From: Thermomonas sp. S9
GTDB lineage: Bacteria; Pseudomonadota; Gammaproteobacteria; Xanthomonadales; Xanthomonadaceae
Length of the DNA stretch: 64,000 nucleotides
Reading direction: 5' to 3'
NCBI RefSeq assembly: GCF_024704365.1
Contig: NZ_JAJDFY010000001.1
Location: 658,501 to 722,500, forward strand
In this document: piece after piece, positions 1-10,512 of the stretch
Position numbering within the stretch: position 1 is the stretch's first letter
How the letters are laid out: each line of letters begins with the position of its first letter
The notes under the pieces: model-generated
What the model saw: only the letters and a program-made list of their open reading frames with translations
Databases searched by the model: none
Told to the model about the DNA's origin: nothing
Position numbers and translations under genes: made by a program

Positions 1-1430
1 ACCCGAAGGTGATCCGCGATCTGCGCCTGGCCGAGCATGGTCTGCGCGTGGTCGAGCGGCCATTCGCCAACTTTCTGCCGCTGCCGGATGGGCGTGCGTT
101 CCGGTTGGGTGGTGAGCACACGGTCGCCGAGGTGGCGCGTTGGTCGCGGCGTGATGCCGAACGGCTGCCCGCCTACTACGCCATGCTCGCCCGGGTGGTG
201 GCGGTTCTGCGTGTGCTGATGCAACGCACACCACCCAGCGGCAACGATCGTTTCGCCCTGGCCGACTGGCTCAACACCGCCGCCGTGGCGCGGCAGCTGC
301 GGCAGCTGGACATGCGCGGCCGGCGCGATCTGCTGGATCTGTTCACCAAGTCGGCGGGCGAACTGCTGGACGACTGGTTTGAGAGCGCGCCGCTGAAGGC
401 GGTGCTGGGCTGGGATTCGGTGGTCGGCAATTTCGCCAGTCCGTACACGCCGGGCAGCGCCTACGTGCTGTTGCACCACGTGTTCGGCGAGGTCAATGGC
501 AAGGCCGGTGTCTGGGGCCATGCAATCGGTGGCATGGGCGCGATCACCCAGGCCATGCGCAAGGAGTGCGAGGCGCGCGGCGTCGCCATCGAGACCGGGG
601 CCGAGGTCGCGCGGCTGCGGGTGGAGGGCGGCAAGGCGGTCGGCGTGGTGCTGGCCGACGGGCGTGAACTGCGTGCGGTGACCGTTGCCAGCAACCTCAA
701 TCCGAAGCTGCTGTACACGAAGCTGGTCGAGGCAGGCCAGCCCGACGACGACACCGCCCAGCGCATCCGCCGCTATCGCTGCGGCTCGGGCACCTTCCGC
801 ATGAACGTGGCGCTATCCGAGCTGCCGGACTTCACCGCGATGCCGGGCACGCAGCTGCAGCCGCACCACCAGAGCGGCATCCTGGTCGGGCCGTCGCTGT
901 GGTATTTCGAGCAGGCGTATTTCGACGCCAGGTCGCGCGCGCACAACCCCGGCTGGGCGCGCAAACCCATCGTCGAAGTGGTGATTTCCTCCGCCCTGGA
1001 CGACACCCTTGCGCCGCCGGGTCGGCACGTGGCCAGCCTCTTCTGCCAGCACGTAAACCCGACCATCACCGACGCGGACGGCGGCTGGGATGCGCACCGC
1101 GACACCGTGGCGAAGCTGATGATCGACACCGTCGACGCCTACGCGCCCAATTTCGCGCGCAGCGTGCTGGGTTATGAGGCGCTCTCGCCGCTGGATCTGG
1201 AGCGCCGCTTCGGGCTGCTCGGCGGCGACATCTTCCACGGCGCGCTGGGGCTGGACCAGATGTTCAGCGCGCGCCCGCTGCTGGGGCAGGGCGCCTACCG
1301 CGGCGCGTTCCGCGGGCTGTATCTGTGCGGCGCCGGCAGCCATCCGGGCGGCGGGGTCACCGGCCTGCCGGGGCGCAACGCCGCGCGCGAGATCCTGCGC
1401 GACCTGCGCCGCACTCCGCGCCCGGATTGA
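1..1430 (+). CDS. FAD-dependent oxidoreductase, phytoene desaturase/PYROXD2-like (5' truncated)
   Basis: The reading frame is already open at the left edge, so the start and the N-terminal dinucleotide-binding Rossmann motif lie outside the window; the GTG at base 9 is internal. About 475 residues are visible. They resemble CrtI/PYROXD2-type FAD amine-oxidase-superfamily proteins: a [10 protein letters not shown] segment follows the substrate-domain region, then a short oxidised-product loop, and the C-terminus carries [15 protein letters not shown], the usual FAD-contacting motif of CrtI-like enzymes. The substrate is unknown. Nothing nearby suggests a carotenoid cluster, so a PYROXD2-like general oxidoreductase is more likely than a carotenoid desaturase. 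It ends about 50 bases before a structured intergenic region with a terminator. Confidence 0.75.
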   Translation, partial: PKVIRDLRLAEHGLRVVERPFANFLPLPDGRAFRLGGEHTVAEVARWSRRDAERLPAYYAMLARVVAVLRVLMQRTPPSGNDRFALADWLNTAAVARQLRQLDMRGRRDLLDLFTKSAGELLDDWFESAPLKAVLGWDSVVGNFASPYTPGSAYVLLHHVFGEVNGKAGVWGHAIGGMGAITQAMRKECEARGVAIETGAEVARLRVEGGKAVGVVLADGRELRAVTVASNLNPKLLYTKLVEAGQPDDDTAQRIRRYRCGSGTFRMNVALSELPDFTAMPGTQLQPHHQSGILVGPSLWYFEQAYFDARSRAHNPGWARKPIVEVVISSALDDTLAPPGRHVASLFCQHVNPTITDADGGWDAHRDTVAKLMIDTVDAYAPNFARSVLGYEALSPLDLERRFGLLGGDIFHGALGLDQMFSARPLLGQGAYRGAFRGLYLCGAGSHPGGGVTGLPGRNAAREILRDLRRTPRPD

Positions 1431-1477
1431 CCGGGCTGCTCGCCGCGAGCCGGCCGGGGTGCTTAGCAGGATTTCGA

Positions 1478-1612
1478 GGGTATTGCTATACCCACAAGTC
1501 CTATTTTGCAGTGCAGCGTGCAAACCCACTCACGAATCCTTCACGATTGCCGCGCGTCCCGACGTGGGGAGGGAGCAGGCCCGCTGAGACTTCGGTCGAG
1601 GCGGGCTTTTTA
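1478..1612 (+). ncRNA. candidate structured small RNA ending in an intrinsic terminator
   Basis: The 239-base gap before glnE is visibly AT-richer than its surroundings and holds consecutive perfect hairpins: GGGTAT/ATACCC (1478-1493, loop TGCT), TTTGCA/TGCAAA (1505-1524), a weaker AATC/GATT stem (1535-1548), TCCC/GGGA (1557-1570) and a terminator at 1579-1610. This could be a trans-acting sRNA or a long structured 3' UTR of the upstream oxidoreductase. No family was recognised and no convincing promoter was found, so the boundaries are approximate. Confidence 0.4.
1579..1611 (+). terminator. intrinsic terminator with UUCG loop
   Basis: A GCCCGC/GCGGGC stem (1579-1584 with 1601-1606) encloses GAC-TTCG-GTC, a stable UUCG tetraloop hairpin, and is followed by TTTTTA. 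It ends transcription before glnE. Confidence 0.8.
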
Positions 1613-1669
1613 TTGGTTCATCTCCCAGGTCCGGGGATTCCGGCGCGGCGGGGATGCCAGAATCGGCAG

Positions 1670-4489
1670 ATGACCGAGGACATTCCGCAGGCGCTGGTCA
1701 ATCTGCAGAGACGTGCCCTGCAGCGTCTGCGCGACGTGGCCGGTGAGGCGGCGGTCGCGGATGCTGCGGACGCGGCGCGTCTGGCGCTGGCCAGTGAGTT
1801 CGCCATCGACGTGCTAGCGCGGCAGCCGGAGCTGCTCGCGTGCCTGCGCGCGGATGCCGCCATCCCGCTGCCGCCCCCACCGCTGCCGGCGGACGCGCCC
1901 GGCGAGTGGCCGCGCCTGCTGCGCCGCTACCGCCAGGCGGAATCGGCGCGCCTGGTCTGGCGCGACGTGGTGGACGAGGCGGCGGTGGAGGAGATCCTGG
2001 CCGGCAGCAGTGCGCTGGCCGAGACCTGCCTGCGGCTGGCGCTGGAGGCGCTGGAGGCGCAGTTCGCGCAGCGTTTTGGGGTGGTGCGCGCACCCGACGG
2101 CCGGGCGCAGCGGCTGGTGGTGTTCGGCCTGGGCAAGCTGGGCGGGCGCGAGCTGAACTTCAGCTCCGACATCGACCTGGTGTACGCCTACGAGCACGAG
2201 GGCGAGTCCGACGGTGGGCGCGCCCTGCATGCGCAGGACTATTTCGCGCGGCTGGGCCAGCAGCTGGCCAGGCTGCTGGACGAGGTGACCGCCGACGGCT
2301 TCTGCCACCGCGTGGACCTGCGCCTGCGCCCGTTCGGCAGCGCCGGCCGCATCGCGCTGTCGTTCGCCGCGATGGAAGCCTATTTCCAGCGCGAGGGCCG
2401 CGACTGGGAACGCTACGCCTGGCAGAAGGCGCGCCCGGTGGCGGGCGATCTCGATACCGGCGCGCGCCTGCTGGAGGCGTTGCGGCCGTTCGTCTATCGC
2501 CGCTACCTCGACTACGGCGCGCTGGAAGGCCTGCGCGCGATGAAGGCGATGATCACCGCCGAGGTGGCGCGCCAGGACCTGGCCGACGACATCAAACGCG
2601 GCCCCGGCGGCATCCGCGAGATCGAATTCCTGGTGCAGGCGCTGCAGCTGATCCGCGGCGGGCGCGAGCCGGCGCTGTGCCGGCGCGGCCTGCTCGACGC
2701 GCTGCAGGCGCTGGCCGCCGCCGGGCATGTGCAGGCCGAAACTGCATCGGCGCTGGCGCAGGCCTACCGCTTCCTGCGCCGGCTGGAAAACCGCCTGCAG
2801 ATGCTGGGCGATGCCCAGGCCTATGCGCTGCCCACGGATGCGCTGGCGCAGGCGCGGATCGCCGGCGGCCTGGGCTATCCGGATTGGGCGGCGCTGCAGG
2901 CGGCGCTTGCCGCGCAGCGCGCGCGGGTGAGCGAGGAGTTCGCCGCGCTGCTGGCCCCGCGCCGGCGGCGCGGCGGCACGGAGAACGACGGCCTGGCGGC
3001 CTACTGGCGGGCGCTGCCGGAGCATGCGCGCGCCGAGGTGCTGGAGGCGGCCGGCTTCGCGCAGGCATCGGCACTGCATGCCAGCCTGCGCGATTTCGCG
3101 CGCAGCCCCGGCGTGCGCGATCTGTCGGATGCCGCGCGCGCGCGGCTGGACCGGGTGCTGCCGGCACTGCTGGCGCAGGCGGCCGCCAGCGCGCAGCCGG
3201 AGGCGGTGATGCGGCGGGTGCTGCCGCTGCTGCAGGCGATCCTGCGCCGCACCAGCTACCTGGCCCTGCTCGACGAGCAGCCGGCGGCGCTGGCGCGGCT
3301 GGTGGACACGCTGGCGCGCAGCGCCCTGCTGGGCGAGCGCCTGGCCGCCTATCCGCTGCTGCTGGACGAACTGCTGGACGTGCGCGTGGGCGGCGCGCTG
3401 CCGGACGCGGCGGCGATGCAGGCGGCCTGCGCCGCGGTGCTGCGGGATGGCGATACCGAGGCGTCGCTGGATGCGCTCAACGAGGTGCGGCAGGCGCTCA
3501 GCTTCCGCTTCGCGCTGGCGCTGCTGGACGGCCGCATCGACGCCCAGGACTGCGCGCGCCGGCTGGCGCATCTGGCCGATGCGGTGGTGGCCGGCGTGCT
3601 GCGCCTGGCCTGCGATGAACTGGAAGCGGCGCATGGCCGCATTCCCGGCGGGCGCTTTGCGGTGCTCGGCTATGGCACCCTGGGCGGCGGGGAGCTGGGC
3701 TTCGGCTCCGACCTCGACCTGGTGTTCCTGTACGACGCGCCGGCGGAGGCCGCGTCCGATGGCGCACGACCGCTGGATGCGCTGCGCTGGTACGCGCGCC
3801 TGGGGCAGAAGCTGGTGGCGCTGCTGGGCGTGCGCACCAGCGCCGGGCGCCTGTTCGACGTGGACGTACGCCTGCGCCCGGACGGGGCCAAGGGCCTGCT
3901 GGTGTCCAGTCTCGCCAGCTTCCGCGACTACCAGTGCCAGCGCGCCTGGACCTGGGAGCACCAGGCGCTGGTGCGCGCGCGCGCGATCGCCGGGGATGCG
4001 GCGCTTGCCGCCGATTTCGAGGCGCTGCGGGCGCAGGTGCTGGCGCGTCCGCGCGCGGAGCCGGCGCTGCGCGCGGACGTGGCGGCGATGCGCCGGCGCA
4101 TGCGTGCCGAGCTGGACCGCAGCGATGCGGCGCTGTTCGACCTCAAGCAGGGCGAAGGTGGGCTGGTGGACCTGGAGTTCCTGCTGCAGTTTCTGGTGCT
4201 GCGCGATGCGCATGCGCATCCCGGGCTGCTGGCGCCGCGCGCCACCGTGCGCCTGCTGGATGCGGCGCGCGCGGCCGGCGGGCTGGACGCGACCACCCAT
4301 GCGGCGCTGCAGGCGGCGCATGCGGCGCTGCTGGATGCGGGCCTGCGCTGCACGCTCGACCGCCGCCCGCGGCGCGCTCCGCGCACGCCCGCGATCGAGC
4401 AGGCGCGCGATGCCATCCGCGCCGCCAGCGTCGGGCTGCTGGACGGCGCGGCGGTGGATGGCTCAGGCCAGGCCGAGCCGCTGGCGTAG
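1670..4489 (+). CDS. glnE: bifunctional glutamine synthetase adenylyltransferase / adenylyl-removing enzyme
   Basis: GlnE adenylylates and deadenylylates a tyrosine on glutamine synthetase in response to PII, setting nitrogen assimilation in the cytosol. The 939 residues match the family length. Two nucleotidyltransferase domains are visible: the N-terminal adenylyl-removase core with GLGKLGG and the acidic pair of SSDIDL near residues 153-170, and the C-terminal adenylyltransferase core with GYGTLGG and SDLDL near 667-683. ATG 1670 was chosen because it gives [13 protein letters not shown] and the expected length; the frame is open further upstream but runs into the terminator region. The 3' end overlaps the convergent ELM1-like gene by 27 bases. 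The gene is intact. Confidence 0.95.
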   Translation: MTEDIPQALVNLQRRALQRLRDVAGEAAVADAADAARLALASEFAIDVLARQPELLACLRADAAIPLPPPPLPADAPGEWPRLLRRYRQAESARLVWRDVVDEAAVEEILAGSSALAETCLRLALEALEAQFAQRFGVVRAPDGRAQRLVVFGLGKLGGRELNFSSDIDLVYAYEHEGESDGGRALHAQDYFARLGQQLARLLDEVTADGFCHRVDLRLRPFGSAGRIALSFAAMEAYFQREGRDWERYAWQKARPVAGDLDTGARLLEALRPFVYRRYLDYGALEGLRAMKAMITAEVARQDLADDIKRGPGGIREIEFLVQALQLIRGGREPALCRRGLLDALQALAAAGHVQAETASALAQAYRFLRRLENRLQMLGDAQAYALPTDALAQARIAGGLGYPDWAALQAALAAQRARVSEEFAALLAPRRRRGGTENDGLAAYWRALPEHARAEVLEAAGFAQASALHASLRDFARSPGVRDLSDAARARLDRVLPALLAQAAASAQPEAVMRRVLPLLQAILRRTSYLALLDEQPAALARLVDTLARSALLGERLAAYPLLLDELLDVRVGGALPDAAAMQAACAAVLRDGDTEASLDALNEVRQALSFRFALALLDGRIDAQDCARRLAHLADAVVAGVLRLACDELEAAHGRIPGGRFAVLGYGTLGGGELGFGSDLDLVFLYDAPAEAASDGARPLDALRWYARLGQKLVALLGVRTSAGRLFDVDVRLRPDGAKGLLVSSLASFRDYQCQRAWTWEHQALVRARAIAGDAALAADFEALRAQVLARPRAEPALRADVAAMRRRMRAELDRSDAALFDLKQGEGGLVDLEFLLQFLVLRDAHAHPGLLAPRATVRLLDAARAAGGLDATTHAALQAAHAALLDAGLRCTLDRRPRRAPRTPAIEQARDAIRAASVGLLDGAAVDGSGQAEPLA

Positions 4490-5427
4490 CTGCGCCGCCA
4501 CCCACGCGGTCTCGCGCAGCGGGATGACCGGGAAGGCGTCCAGCGCTGCGTCCAACGCGCGCGCGCGGCCGCGTTCCAGCAGCGCGGCGAGGAAGCGGCG
4601 CACGCGGCCGTGGACGCGCTCGGGTCGCCAGATGAACAGCGGTGCGCACGTGGCGGCCGCCTCGCTGAGCATGTTCACCGAATCCGGAGTGCACACCAGG
4701 CGGTCGGCGTGCGCCAGCAGGCCGGCGTAGGGATTGGCGCCGTCGCCGGTGTCGCGCCAGCGCAGGCCGGGGAGGCCGGCGTCCACCGCGCCCAGCGCGG
4801 CGCGCCAGGCCGGCGGCGTGCGCCGCGAGGCGATCGCGCTGAAGCTGCCGCCTTCGGCGCGCGCGTGCGCGGCCAGCTGCCGCAGCAGGGTCTGGAACCC
4901 GGCGTCGTCCAGCGCCGCATGCCGGCTGGGCCCGCCCACCAGCAGCACGGTATGCGGTGCCGGCAGCGCGGCCAGGGTGGGGAAGGCCGCCCGCGCCTGC
5001 CGCAGCCAGGCGTCGTCCACCGGGTGCAGGCTGCCCAGCAGGGGATGACGTGGTCGCCGCGCAGGCGGTCGTGTTCGGGCACCACCAGCAGATCCCAGTG
5101 CCGCGCCGGCAGGCGCGGGTCGAGGATCTGCACCGTGCGCGCGCCGGCCAGTCGCAGCAGGCGGGTGGCCAGCGCGGCCTGGCGCCCGCAGCCCACCGCC
5201 AGCCCGGGCGGCTGCGTCAGCGCCGTTCGCAATGGTGCGCCGAGTCCGAACGCGGCGCCCGGCAGCCGGCGCGGGGCCCACCAGCGCCAGGGCGCGCGCG
5301 GTTGCAGCACCAACTCGCCCGCCTGTGGCTGCAGCGCGCGCGCCAGCGCCCACGCTTGCCGCGCATTGCCGGCGCGGCCATCGTGCACGGCCAGGCAGGC
5401 GGCCGGCGGGGCGGCGGATTGTTTCAT
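4463..5427 (-). CDS. ELM1-family protein (DUF1022), frameshifted
   Basis: The conserved N-terminal half ([22 protein letters not shown]) is in one frame and the C-terminal half ([20 protein letters not shown], then [12 protein letters not shown] and FIWRP) in another. They join at a G run at 5041-5044, where one base appears missing; restoring it gives the continuous ...[14 protein letters not shown]... sequence typical of the family. Bacterial ELM1-like proteins have a two-domain glycosyltransferase-like (GT-B) appearance and often lie near lipopolysaccharide genes, as here, but their biochemical role is not established. The older label sugar-nucleotide epimerase is unsupported. Start ATG 5427. 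It converges on glnE. Confidence 0.7.
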
Positions 5428-5545
5428 ATCGGCCGTCGATACGTTCTGTGCATGCGGTATTGCGCGCTTTGGTGGAACTATAAACTGTGCGGCATCCGTT
5501 TCATCCTCCTTCTCGTCATCCCCACCCTCATCCGTGGAGCCCGCC

Positions 5546-6136
5546 ATGCATTCGCCGCTGAACGATGTCGCCCTCGACCAGCTGTTCCGCACCGCCCGCA
5601 CCTACAACGCCTTCACCGGCGAGGTGTCGGACGAGACCCTGCGCAAGCTGTACGACCTGATGAAGCTGGGTCCGACCGAGGCCAATACCACCCCGGCGCG
5701 GATCGTGTTCGTGAAGTCGGAGGAGGCCAAGGCCAAGCTCGGCCCGGCGCTGTCGGAAGGCAATTACAAGAAGACCATGGCAGCGCCGGTGGTGGCCATC
5801 GTCGGCTACGACCTGCGCTTCTTCGACAAGCTGCCGGTGCTGTTCCCGCACACCGACGCCAAGGCCTGGTTCGAGCACCGCGCGCCGGACAACCTGGCCT
5901 GGGTGGCGATGCGCAGCAGCGCGCTGCAGACCGCCTACCTGATCCTGGCCGCGCGCGCGCTGGGGCTGGATTGCGGCCCGATGACCGGGTTCGACAATGC
6001 CAAGGTGGACGCGGCGTTCTTCGCCGGCACCTCGATCCGGTCCAACATCCTGGTCAACCTCGGCCATGGCGATCCGGCCAGCCTCTTCCCGCGTTCGCCG
6101 CGGCTGCCGTTCGATGAAGCCTGCCGGATTCTCTGA
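5546..6136 (+). CDS. RutE/HadB-type nitroreductase (malonic semialdehyde reductase-like)
   Basis: A 196-residue FMN-dependent nitroreductase-superfamily protein. It follows E. coli RutE closely in order and wording: [21 protein letters not shown], then [46 protein letters not shown] and the ending [11 protein letters not shown]. RutE reduces malonic semialdehyde to 3-hydroxypropionate in pyrimidine catabolism. No other rut gene is near, so the substrate here may differ (a quinone, nitro compound or semialdehyde). ATG 5546 follows a weak GTGGAG ribosome site. A TATAAA box at 5479-5484 upstream could belong to its promoter. A pirin gene begins 22 bases downstream, suggesting co-transcription. 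Confidence 0.85.
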   Translation: MHSPLNDVALDQLFRTARTYNAFTGEVSDETLRKLYDLMKLGPTEANTTPARIVFVKSEEAKAKLGPALSEGNYKKTMAAPVVAIVGYDLRFFDKLPVLFPHTDAKAWFEHRAPDNLAWVAMRSSALQTAYLILAARALGLDCGPMTGFDNAKVDAAFFAGTSIRSNILVNLGHGDPASLFPRSPRLPFDEACRIL

Positions 6137-6158
6137 TCGCGGCATCGAGGACGCGCAC

Positions 6159-6865
6159 ATGATCCTGGAACGCCCGTCTCCCACCCGCGGCGAGGTCCGC
6201 CTGGACTGGCTGCACAGCCGGCATACCTTCTCGTTCGGGCACTACTACGACCCGGCCTGGATGGGCTTCGGCGTGCTGCGCGTGCTCAACGAGGACGTGG
6301 TGGCCCCGGGCGGCGGCTTCGCCCCGCACCGGCACGCCAACATGGAGATCCTCAGCGTGGTGCTGGACGGCGCGCTGGCGCACAAGGACAGCGCCGGCCA
6401 CAGCGGGGTGATCCGCACCGGCGACGTGCAGTGGATGAGCGCCGGGCACGGGATCGAGCACAGCGAGTACAACGCCGATCCGTCCGCGCCGGTGCATTTC
6501 CTGCAGATCTGGATCCAGCCGGCGCGGCTCAACCACGCGCCGGCCTATGCCCAGCGCCACTTCGATCCCGAGGCGCGCGCGCGCGCTGGGCGGTGCTGGC
6601 CTCGCCGGACGGGGTGGACGGGGCGCTTGCGATCCGCCAGCAGGCGCGCCTGCTGGCCACCCGCCTGCACACTGGCGATGCGCTTGCGCTGTCGCTGCAG
6701 CCCGGCCACCGCTACTGGCTGCAGGTGGCGGCGGGCGAACTGGCGCTGGAAGATCGCCTGCTGGCCGCGGGCGACGCGCTGGGTTTCGAGGGCGAAGCCG
6801 GGACGCACACGCTGCGCGGCCTTACCGGCCCGTGCGATGTGCTGGTGTTCGAACTGCCGGGTTGA
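6159..6865 (+). CDS. pirin family protein, frameshifted
   Basis: A cupin-fold pirin. The N-terminal cupin has the HxH...E...H metal-binding pattern: FAPHRHANMEIL, then GDVQWMSAGHGIEHSE, residues about 48-110. Pirins are iron-binding proteins, some with quercetin 2,3-dioxygenase activity; the role here is unknown. The frame breaks in a (GC)n tract at about 6571-6587, where one base missing or two extra would restore ARARWAVLASPDG, and it continues in another frame to TGA 6865. The total length would be about 235 residues, normal for short pirins. It lies directly downstream of the nitroreductase. Confidence 0.8.
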
Positions 6866-6928
6866 ACCGGCGCGCCCGCCGCGCCGCGCGGTAAACTGGC
6901 GCGGTTCCCGCAACCGCGTCGCATCGCC

Positions 6929-7132
6929 ATGGCCCAGCCCGCTTCCCATCCGTCGTCGCCCGCCCCGCACCCGCAGCCGTACCCGGTGCATCGCGCCGAC
7001 CTGCCGCTGAGCTGCCCGCTGCCGGCGATGGCGGTGTGGAACGAGCATCCGCGGGTGTACCTGCCGATCGCGGAGGAGGGCGGCCACAGCAAGTGCCCAT
7101 ACTGCGGCACCGAATACGTGCTGGTGGACTGA
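6929..7132 (+). CDS. zinc-finger domain protein (zf-CHCC / NDUFS6-like)
   Basis: A 67-residue protein with a proline-rich N-terminus and a C-terminal zinc-binding site (GGHSKCPYCGTEYVLVD plus an upstream Cys in LSCPLP), the signature of small CHCC zinc-finger proteins related to the complex I subunit NDUFS6. The function in bacteria is not established. Genes of this family often precede lipopolysaccharide glycosyltransferases in Xanthomonadaceae, as here: the next gene starts 13 bases downstream. Confidence 0.85.
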   Translation: MAQPASHPSSPAPHPQPYPVHRADLPLSCPLPAMAVWNEHPRVYLPIAEEGGHSKCPYCGTEYVLVD

Positions 7133-7145
7133 CCGCGCCGCGGGC

Positions 7146-8255
7146 GTGCGCCGCCTGCACGTCATCCAGCTGCTGCCCGCGCTGGACGCCGGGGGCGTCG
7201 AGCGTTCCACCCTCGAGATCGCGCTGGCGCTGGTGCGCGCCGGCCATCGCGCCAGCGTGGTCTCCGCCGGCGGGCGCCTGCTGCCGCAATTGCAGGCCCT
7301 CGGCGCCGGGCACGTCCCGCTGGCCATCGGACGCAAGTCGCCGCTGGTGCTGCGCCACCTGCCGGCGCTGCGCCGCCTGTTCGCCACCGCCGACATCGTG
7401 CACGCGCGCTCGCGCCTGCCGGCCTGGCTGGCCCATCTGGCGCTGCGCGGCATGCCCGCCGCTCAGCGCCCGCATTTCGTCACCAGCGTGCACGGGCTGA
7501 ACTCGCCCTCGCGCTACAGCGCGATCCTGACCTGCGGCGAGCGGGTGGAATGCGTGTCCGAGACCGTGCGCGCGCACGTGCTGCGGCACTATCCGGCGAC
7601 CGACCCGGCGCGGCTGGTGGTGATCCCGCGCGGGGTCGATCCCGCCGCATTCCCGCGCAGGCCGCATCCCGATCCGCTGGCGCGTGCGCGCCTGGCGCAG
7701 GAGCATCCGGCGCTGGGCGGCGACGGCGCGCTGCTGCTGCTGCCCGGGCGCGGCACCCGCCTGAAGGGCCATGCCGATGCCATCGCGCTGCTGGCGCGGC
7801 TGCGCGCCGGTGGGCTGGACGCGCGGCTGTGGCTGGCCGGCGCGCGGCAGCCGGGGCGGGAGCGCTATGTGCGGGAATTGCAGGCGCAGGCGCAGGCCGC
7901 CGGGGTGGCGTCGGCGCTGGCCATCACCGCGCCCACCGCGGCCATCGCCGAAGCCTATGCCGCCTGCGATCTGGTGCTGCAGCTGTCGCGCCAGCCGGAG
8001 GCCTTCGGGCGCACCGTGCTGGAAGCCTGGGCGGTGGGGCGGCCGGTGCTGGGCTGGGCGCACGGCGGCGTGGGTGAGTCGCTGCGGCGCTGGCTGCCGG
8101 AGGGGGCGATCGCGCCGTTCGATCTGGACGCGCTGGTGGCGCGCGCCCGCGCCTGGTGCCTGCACCCGCCGCCGCTGCCGGCTACGATGCCGCCTTCGCT
8201 GCAGGCGATGCAGGAGGCGGGTTTGGCGCTTTACCACGCGGTGCTGGGGGCATGA
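7146..8255 (+). CDS. family 4 glycosyltransferase (LPS core/O-antigen)
   Basis: 369 residues with a GT-B fold. The N-terminal acceptor domain opens LLPALDAGGVERSTLEIA, the classic GT4 glycine-rich loop. The C-terminal nucleotide-sugar domain has GRGTRLKGH and the E-x7-E-type stretch QPEAFGRTVLEAWAVGRPV, where the conserved Glu residues contact the donor. It probably adds a sugar to the lipid A core or O-antigen at the cytoplasmic face. GTG start 7146. The stop overlaps the ATG of the O-antigen ligase gene (ATGA), so the two are translationally coupled. Donor and acceptor cannot be read from sequence. Confidence 0.88.
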   Translation: MRRLHVIQLLPALDAGGVERSTLEIALALVRAGHRASVVSAGGRLLPQLQALGAGHVPLAIGRKSPLVLRHLPALRRLFATADIVHARSRLPAWLAHLALRGMPAAQRPHFVTSVHGLNSPSRYSAILTCGERVECVSETVRAHVLRHYPATDPARLVVIPRGVDPAAFPRRPHPDPLARARLAQEHPALGGDGALLLLPGRGTRLKGHADAIALLARLRAGGLDARLWLAGARQPGRERYVRELQAQAQAAGVASALAITAPTAAIAEAYAACDLVLQLSRQPEAFGRTVLEAWAVGRPVLGWAHGGVGESLRRWLPEGAIAPFDLDALVARARAWCLHPPPLPATMPPSLQAMQEAGLALYHAVLGA

Positions 8256-9570
8256 ACGAAGTGCGGATCGAGCCGGCGCGCGCGCTGCGCTGGGCGCCGG
8301 GCTGGGTGCTGCTGGTGGTGGCGCTGTGGCCGCTGCACGGCATCGCGACGGCGCTGCTGGCCGCGGGGGCGCTGGTGGGGCTGGCCGAACTGGCGCTGCG
8401 CCGCTTCCGCGGAGGCCTGGGCCTGATGTCGGGGCCGGCGTGGGCGCTGACCGGCGTGCTGTTCGCCGCGTACTGGCTGCCGGAGCTGCTGTCGCTGATC
8501 GGCGCGGCCGACTGGACGCATGGCCTGCGCAAGGTGCTGAGTGACATCCTGGTGCTGCCGCTGCTGTGGCTGGCCGCCGCCTCGGTGGCGGTGGCGCGCG
8601 GGCGGCAGATCGTATTTTCCGGGCTGGGCCTGATCGCGCTGGTGTGGACGGTGGATGCGCTGGTCGCGGCCGGCACCGGCACCAGCCCACTGTTCTGGCT
8701 GCTCGACCGCGGCCGCCTGGCGCTGCTGGGGCAGCCGCTGTGCCTGCCGCAGGAGGTGGACGCGCCGGGACGCCTGGCCGGGGTGTTCGGGCCGTGCAAT
8801 CCCAAGCTCGGGATCGTGCTGGCCAGCCTGTCGCCGTTCGCGCTGGAGACGGCAGGGCGTCGGGCTGGCGGGATCGGCTGGTGGCTGGCGGCGCTGGCGA
8901 TCGGCGTGGTGGTGCTGCTGGCCGGCGCGCGCGCGGCCTGGCGACATATGCGCTGGTGCTGCTGTGGTCGGGCTGGCGCGCGCTGGGCCGGCGCGGGCTG
9001 CTGGCGCTGCTGGCGGTGATGCTGCTGGGAATGGGCGCGCTGGCGGCGTGGTCGCCCTTGGTGCAGGAACGGGTGCAGCGCAGCGCGCAGGCGCTGGACG
9101 GCGGCATGGCCGCGCTGGATGCGGCGCTGTCCGGACGGCTGCGGATCTGGTCGGGGGCGCTGTGCATGCTGCGCGAACACCCGCTCAACGGGGTCGGCGT
9201 GCGCGGCTTCCGCGCGGCGTTCCCTGCCTGCGATCCGCATCCGGAACGGGTGCCGGCGTGGGGCGCGGGGCCGCCGCTGCACGCGCACCAGCTGGTGCTG
9301 GAAGTGGCCAGCGAGACCGGCCTGGTCGGCCTGCTGCTGTGGCTGGCGGGCGCCGCGTTGGCGTGGCGGGCCTGGCGCTACGCCGATCGCGCGGCGCGCG
9401 CACGCGCGCATCCGGCGATGCTGGCGCTGGCGGTCAGCGTGTTCCCCCTCAACACCCACCTGGCGGCGTATTCGACGTTCTGGGGCGGCGTGCTGCTGCT
9501 GCTGGCCGGGCTGTACGTCGGCAGTCTGTGGGGCCCGGTGGAGCCGGAGGCCAGTGCGCCTCAACGATAG
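8252..9570 (+). CDS. O-antigen ligase / polymerase family membrane protein, frameshifted
   Basis: A multi-spanning inner-membrane protein of the Wzy/WaaL family (Wzy_C domain). It has a string of Leu/Ala/Val segments from the N-terminus, then a periplasmic loop with PLNGVGVRGFRAAFPACDPH and the HAHQLVLEVASETGLVGLLLW motif typical of ligases, followed by two more membrane segments. WaaL joins undecaprenyl-linked O-antigen to the lipid A core in the periplasm. The frame breaks at about 8938-8941 where one G is missing (TGGGC read as TGGC); repairing it gives ARAAWATYALVLLW and a protein of about 439 residues. It overlaps the GT4 gene by 4 bases, and its last 10 bases overlap the convergent lpxL-like gene. 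Confidence 0.82.
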
Positions 9571-10469
9571 CGCGAGGCGCCGTCCGGCTGGCGCTTGAAG
9601 CGGCGGTGCGGCCACAGGTACTGGCTGGGCGCCTGCCGCACCATGGCCTCGATCGCCGCGTTCACCGCCGCGCTGTCGGCCACCGCATCGTCGGTCGGGA
9701 ACGGCGCCAGCGGCTCGCCCACCCGCAGCAGGTAGCGGTCGCCCTCGCGGCGGTGGAAGAACGGCACCACCGCGCAGCCGGTCATCCGCGCGAACTGGTG
9801 GGTGGCGGTGATGGTGGCCGCCGGGATGCCGAAGAACGGCGCGAACACGGTGTCCTTGCCGCGCATGTCCTGGTCGGGCGCGTACCACAGGATGCCGCCG
9901 CGCTTGAGATGGCGCAGCGCGCCGCGGGTGTCGCGGTTGGCGAACATCGCGCTGGCATAGCGCAGCCGCCCGCGCAGCACCGCCCATTCCATCACCGCGC
10001 CGCGATGCCTGCGGTACATCCCCGCCAGCGGCACGTGGTCGCACAGCAGCCGCCCGCACAGCTCCAGAGTCATGAAATGCCCCGACACCAGCAGGACGCC
10101 GCGGCCCTCCGCCTGCAGCCGCCGCAGGATCTCCAGCCCTTCGATGCGGGCGCCGGCGCGCATCGGCGTGACGTCGCCCCACCAGGCGCGCGCGAACTCG
10201 AACAGGCCGATGCCGACATCGCGGAAATGCGCGCGCAGCAGGGCCTCGCGCGCGGCGGCGTCGAGCTCCGGCAGGCACAGCGCGAGGTTGGTGCGCGCCG
10301 CCTCGCGCCGGGAGCGCGCCAGATGCCGCACCAGCCCGCCGATGGCCGCGCCCAGCCGGCGCTGCAGCCACCACGGCAGGCGCGCGGCGGCCACCATCAG
10401 CCCCACGCCCAGCCACTGCGGCCACAGGCGCGGCGAGAACGGCGGGCGGGGCGGCGGGTGATCGGCCAT
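9561..10469 (-). CDS. lpxL: lipid A biosynthesis lauroyl/acyl acyltransferase (LpxL/HtrB family)
   Basis: 302 residues, the normal length. An N-terminal hydrophobic anchor (LGVGLMVAAARLPWWLQRRL) tethers it to the inner membrane. The catalytic HX4E motif is in SGHFMTLELCGRLL near residue 126, followed by GMYRRHRGAVMEW and NRDTRGALRHLKRGG, which match the LPLAT family. It transfers a secondary acyl chain from acyl-ACP to the Kdo-lipid A intermediate. The gene runs opposite to waaA, whose start is 43 bases away, so a shared divergent promoter region is likely. Chain-length specificity cannot be read; LpxL and LpxM paralogues are both possible. Confidence 0.88.
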   Translation of the reverse strand: MADHPPPRPPFSPRLWPQWLGVGLMVAAARLPWWLQRRLGAAIGGLVRHLARSRREAARTNLALCLPELDAAAREALLRAHFRDVGIGLFEFARAWWGDVTPMRAGARIEGLEILRRLQAEGRGVLLVSGHFMTLELCGRLLCDHVPLAGMYRRHRGAVMEWAVLRGRLRYASAMFANRDTRGALRHLKRGGILWYAPDQDMRGKDTVFAPFFGIPAATITATHQFARMTGCAVVPFFHRREGDRYLLRVGEPLAPFPTDDAVADSAAVNAAIEAMVRQAPSQYLWPHRRFKRQPDGASRYR

Positions 10470-10512
10470 GCGAGGATTCTACCGGGCGCGCCGGCTTCGC
10501 TATCCTGTGCGG

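Noticed and set aside
1814..4321. 835-codon antisense ORF under glnE
   Set aside because: High-GC shadow frame; composition is Arg/Gln/Ala-rich with no domain, and glnE is intact on the other strand. The same applies to the long antisense frames under the LPS, spoT, RND and M24 genes.
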